Origin: an uncultured Prevotellaceae bacterium
GTDB lineage: Bacteria > Bacteroidota > Bacteroidia > Bacteroidales > Bacteroidaceae
Length of the DNA: 64,000 nt
Reading direction: 5' to 3'
NCBI GenBank assembly: GCA_902763615.1
Contig: CACWSX010000018.1
Span: forward strand, 1-64,000
The notes under the pieces are model-generated. The model was given only the letters and a program-made list of their open reading frames with translations. It ran no database searches and was not told where the DNA came from. Each line of letters begins with the position of its first letter. Within the stretch, counting starts at the first letter, position 1. A program made the translations under genes and the position numbers. Below are positions 61,809-64,000 of the stretch, piece after piece.

Positions 61809-63506
61809 TTATTCCTCCATCAGTTTACGATAGCGCGCACGTTTAGGCTCCTCAAGGCCCAGACGCTGCGCTTTATTGCTCTCGTATTCACTATAGTTTC
61901 CCTCGAAATAAAACACGTTACCCTCGCCCTCAAATGCCAGGATATGCGTACAGATACGGTCCAGGAACCAGCGGTCGTGGCTGATGATTACCGCACAGCC
62001 AGCAAAGGCCTCCAGGCCTTCCTCCAAGGCTCGCAGCGTGTTCACGTCGATATCGTTGGTAGGCTCGTCGAGCAACAGCACATTACCCTCCTGTTTCAAG
62101 GCGATGGCCAGATGCAGACGATTGCGCTCACCACCAGAGAGCACCGCACATTTCTTTTCCTGATCAGCACCGCTGAAGTTAAAGCGACTCAGGTAGGCTC
62201 GCACGTTGACATCCTTGCCACCCATACGGATGGTCTCATTACCCTGCGACACCACCTCATAAACCGATTTCTGAGGATCGATATCCTTATGTTGCTGGTC
62301 GACATACGACAGTTTCACCGTCTCGCCCACTGCAAACGAGCCCGCATCAGCCTGCTCCAGGCCCATAATCAGGCGGAACAGCGTGGTCTTTCCTGCACCG
62401 TTGGGACCAATCACGCCCACGATGCCATTAGGCGGCAGCACGAAGTTCAGATCCGTGAACAGCGTCTTCTCAGGATACGACTTCGCCACGTGCTCAGCCT
62501 CAATCACCTTATTACCCAGACGCGGACCATTGGGGATGAATATCTCCAGCTTCTCCTCCTTCTGCTTCTGCTCCTCGTTGAGCATCATCTCGTAGGAGTT
62601 CAGACGGGCCTTACCCTTGGCATGACGAGCCTTGGGTGCCATGCGTACCCACTCCAGCTCGCGCTCCAGCGTCTTGCGGCGCTTCGAGGCCGTTTTCTCC
62701 TCCTGCGCCAGACGCTGACTCTTCTGCTCCAGCCACGACGAGTAGTTACCCTTCCAGGGAATGCCCTCGCCACGATCCAGTTCGAGGATCCACTCTGCCA
62801 CATCGTCGAGGAAATAACGGTCGTGGGTCACGGCAATCACCGTACCCTCGTATTGCTGCAGATGCTGCTCCAACCAGTCGATTGATTCCGCATCGAGATG
62901 GTTCGTCGGCTCGTCGAGCAACAGCACATCGGGCTTCTGAAGCAGCAGACGGCACAGGGCCACACGACGGCGCTCACCACCACTCAGTGTCTTCACGCTC
63001 CAATCGCCTGGCGGACAATTCAGCGCAGCCATCGCGCGGTCGAGCTTCGAATCCATGTTCCAGGCATCCGTCGAGTCGATGATATCCTGCAGTTCCGCCT
63101 GACGCTGCATCAGCTTATCCATCTTGTCAGCATCCTCGTAATACTCCGGCAGTCCGAACTTCACGTTGATCTCGTCGTATTCGGCCAGCGCATCGTACAC
63201 GTGCTGCACACCCTCCATCACATTCTCCTTCACCGTCTTCTCTTCGTTGAGAGGCGGATCCTGAGGCAGATAGCCTACCGTATAACCCGGACTCCACACC
63301 ACGTTGCCCTGATACTGCTGATCCAGGCCCGCGATGATCTTCATAAGCGTCGACTTACCAGCACCATTCAAACCAATGATACCAATCTTCGCCCCATAGA
63401 AGAAGCTGAGATAGATGTTCTTGAGCACTTGTTTCTGGTTCTGCTGGATGGTCTTGCTCACACCAACCATCGAGAAGATGATCTTCTTGTCGTCAACGGT
63501 AGCCAT
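61809..63506 (-). CDS. ettA: energy-dependent translational throttle protein EttA
   Basis: 565 aa ABC-F ATPase acting at the ribosomal E site. Walker A motifs GLNGAGKSTLMKII and GPNGAGKTTLFRLI; signatures LSGGERRRVALCRLL and LSGGERNRLHLAIAL; Walker B LLLDEPTNHLD and LLLDEPTNDID. The arm/linker region KTASKRRKTLERELEWVRMAPKARHAKGKARL is EttA-type. No membrane domain. Confidence 0.95.
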   Translation of the reverse strand: MATVDDKKIIFSMVGVSKTIQQNQKQVLKNIYLSFFYGAKIGIIGLNGAGKSTLMKIIAGLDQQYQGNVVWSPGYTVGYLPQDPPLNEEKTVKENVMEGVQHVYDALAEYDEINVKFGLPEYYEDADKMDKLMQRQAELQDIIDSTDAWNMDSKLDRAMAALNCPPGDWSVKTLSGGERRRVALCRLLLQKPDVLLLDEPTNHLDAESIDWLEQHLQQYEGTVIAVTHDRYFLDDVAEWILELDRGEGIPWKGNYSSWLEQKSQRLAQEEKTASKRRKTLERELEWVRMAPKARHAKGKARLNSYEMMLNEEQKQKEEKLEIFIPNGPRLGNKVIEAEHVAKSYPEKTLFTDLNFVLPPNGIVGVIGPNGAGKTTLFRLIMGLEQADAGSFAVGETVKLSYVDQQHKDIDPQKSVYEVVSQGNETIRMGGKDVNVRAYLSRFNFSGADQEKKCAVLSGGERNRLHLAIALKQEGNVLLLDEPTNDIDVNTLRALEEGLEAFAGCAVIISHDRWFLDRICTHILAFEGEGNVFYFEGNYSEYESNKAQRLGLEEPKRARYRKLMEE

Positions 63507-63556
63507 ATCTTTGACACTTTAACTTTACTTTGTTATAAATAAGTTTTTTGATTGTG

Positions 63557-63587
63557 CAAAGATAATACTTTTTTCTGACTTATGCAA
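63557..63587 (-). promoter_or_regulatory. ettA promoter
   Basis: Minus strand TTG (63587-63585), 20 bp, TATCTTTG (63564-63557). Confidence 0.8.
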
Positions 63588-63627
63588 GTAAAATGCAAAA
63601 AAAGCAACAGATTCACTCATTGTTTGA

Positions 63628-64000
63628 TTATCGGCAGTCGAAGAGGATCTTCCTCCGATTATCCTTCGGTCGCACCGCGAAGTGAATCCAATACGTCGAA
63701 CCCCGCTTCTCCAAAATCAGTTCGTCAAATTCCTGTTTCGTACCATCGGCGATATCCAGCAGGATCCTCGCCATCCTGATCATCTGCTCTGGGCCATAAC
63801 ATCTGATATCCACCGCGCAGCCCGTCAGGTGATTACTCCCCTTCGCGCCCCCACACAATCTGTTCACCTCTTCGCTCCTATATCCAGAGGATATAACGAT
63901 CGGAATCTCCAGTGACACACAGGGACTGGCTCCATCCTGTGCGCAGCTTGCGGAGCACAGTGGTGCCTGTCCCTCGCGTGTCACCCCGCTATCACCGTAA
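63628..64000 (-). CDS. peptidase M15 (D,D-carboxypeptidase-like), partial, with palindromic insert
   Basis: The frame stays open to the window edge, so the N-terminus is missing. The visible part has ISSGYRSEEVNRLCGGAKGS then HLTGCAVDIRC (zinc His and Asp) and YWIHFAVRP (second His), typical of Peptidase_M15_3 endopeptidases in phage-like regions. Before IPIVISSGYRS the protein has about 25 atypical residues (VTREGQAPLCSASCAQDGAS onward) translated from a REP-like palindrome at 63912-63984. A GTG at 63984 is possible but unlikely as start, because the family needs more N-terminal helices. Confidence 0.82.
   Translation of the reverse strand, partial: YGDSGVTREGQAPLCSASCAQDGASPCVSLEIPIVISSGYRSEEVNRLCGGAKGSNHLTGCAVDIRCYGPEQMIRMARILLDIADGTKQEFDELILEKRGSTYWIHFAVRPKDNRRKILFDCR
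63912..63984. repeat. REP-like palindrome inside M15 gene
   Basis: Arms GTGACACACAGGGACTGGCT... (63912 on) and, inverted, GTGACACGCGAGGGACAGGC... (63984 back) match in GTGACAC, AGGGAC, GGC, CCA and CTGTGC with few mismatches, around an inner CGCA/TGCG loop. The GGGACAGGCACC-type sequence resembles palindromes mobilised by REP-associated tyrosine transposases. Confidence 0.85.

Noticed and set aside
1..64000. tRNA or rRNA genes
   Set aside because: No cloverleaf with a GGTTCGAATCC-type T arm or conserved rRNA segment was noticed on either strand; a covariance search would be decisive.

Overview
This 64 kb window is chromosomal DNA from a Bacteroidales bacterium, most likely a Prevotella-type organism. 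The evidence is the many Bacteroidetes promoters (TTTG/TTG, 19-21 bp spacer, TAnnTTTG), the lack of Shine-Dalgarno sites, and the family content: BspA-type leucine-rich surface proteins, LruC/DUF4842 lipoprotein, DUF3298 lipoprotein, VirE/BT4734-type protein, class 1B PyrD/PyrK, QueH, and M3 and C1 peptidases. No tRNA, rRNA, CRISPR array or intact insertion sequence was seen.

Layout. 0-0.4 kb: phage-type amidase. 0.8-10.1 kb (+): nitrogen and glutamine operon amt-pyrG-purF paralogue-carA-carB-asnB, in which carB is cut to its N-terminal half. 10.2-14.0 kb (-): four-subunit 2-oxoacid:ferredoxin oxidoreductase (ferredoxin, alpha, beta, gamma) followed by an OmpA-family protein; the alpha subunit has a damaged 5' end. 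14.2-16.6 kb: small secreted or membrane proteins and gene-poor DNA holding a duplicated promoter module and a roughly 500 bp symmetric iteron region. 16.7-18.8 kb (+): VirE-like P-loop protein. 18.9-22.9 kb (-): LruC lipoprotein, then ffh-folD-small TPR protein. 23.0-30.6 kb (-): lipoprotein plus two large BspA-like proteins with dockerin and cohesin-like parts. 30.9-34.1 kb (-): Rpn-family nuclease, acyl-CoA ligase, XRE-cupin regulator. 34.3-35.6 kb (+): Tat-type aldo/keto reductase. 35.6-41.1 kb (-): phenylalanine/tyrosine operon (prephenate dehydratase, aminotransferase, DAHP synthase-chorismate mutase, prephenate dehydrogenase, then a TerB-DnaJ protein and QueH), preceded by a leader-peptide attenuator. 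41.2-50.4 kb: HD hydrolase, SDR, barrel proteins, lipoproteins, TSCPD protein, fRMsr, M3 and C1 peptidases. 50.5-56.6 kb: clpS-clpA, M48 protease, slyD-aroC, then a candidate small RNA. 56.8-63.5 kb (-): CarboxypepD-like protein, pyrK-pyrD, OPT transporter, EttA. 63.6-64.0 kb: M15 peptidase containing a palindromic repeat, cut by the window end.

Main novelties, all read directly from the sequence: (1) an aromatic-amino-acid attenuator with a leader peptide containing YFYGYYFYF and three mutually exclusive RNA segments; (2) inverted arrays of 11-bp iterons flanking twin 16-bp palindromes upstream of the VirE-like gene; (3) a half-length carB ending inside a heptamer repeat; (4) a REP-like palindrome translated in frame inside the M15 peptidase; (5) three places where a terminator loop supplies the -33 element of the next gene's promoter; (6) a duplicated ~130 bp promoter module; (7) a candidate intergenic small RNA.
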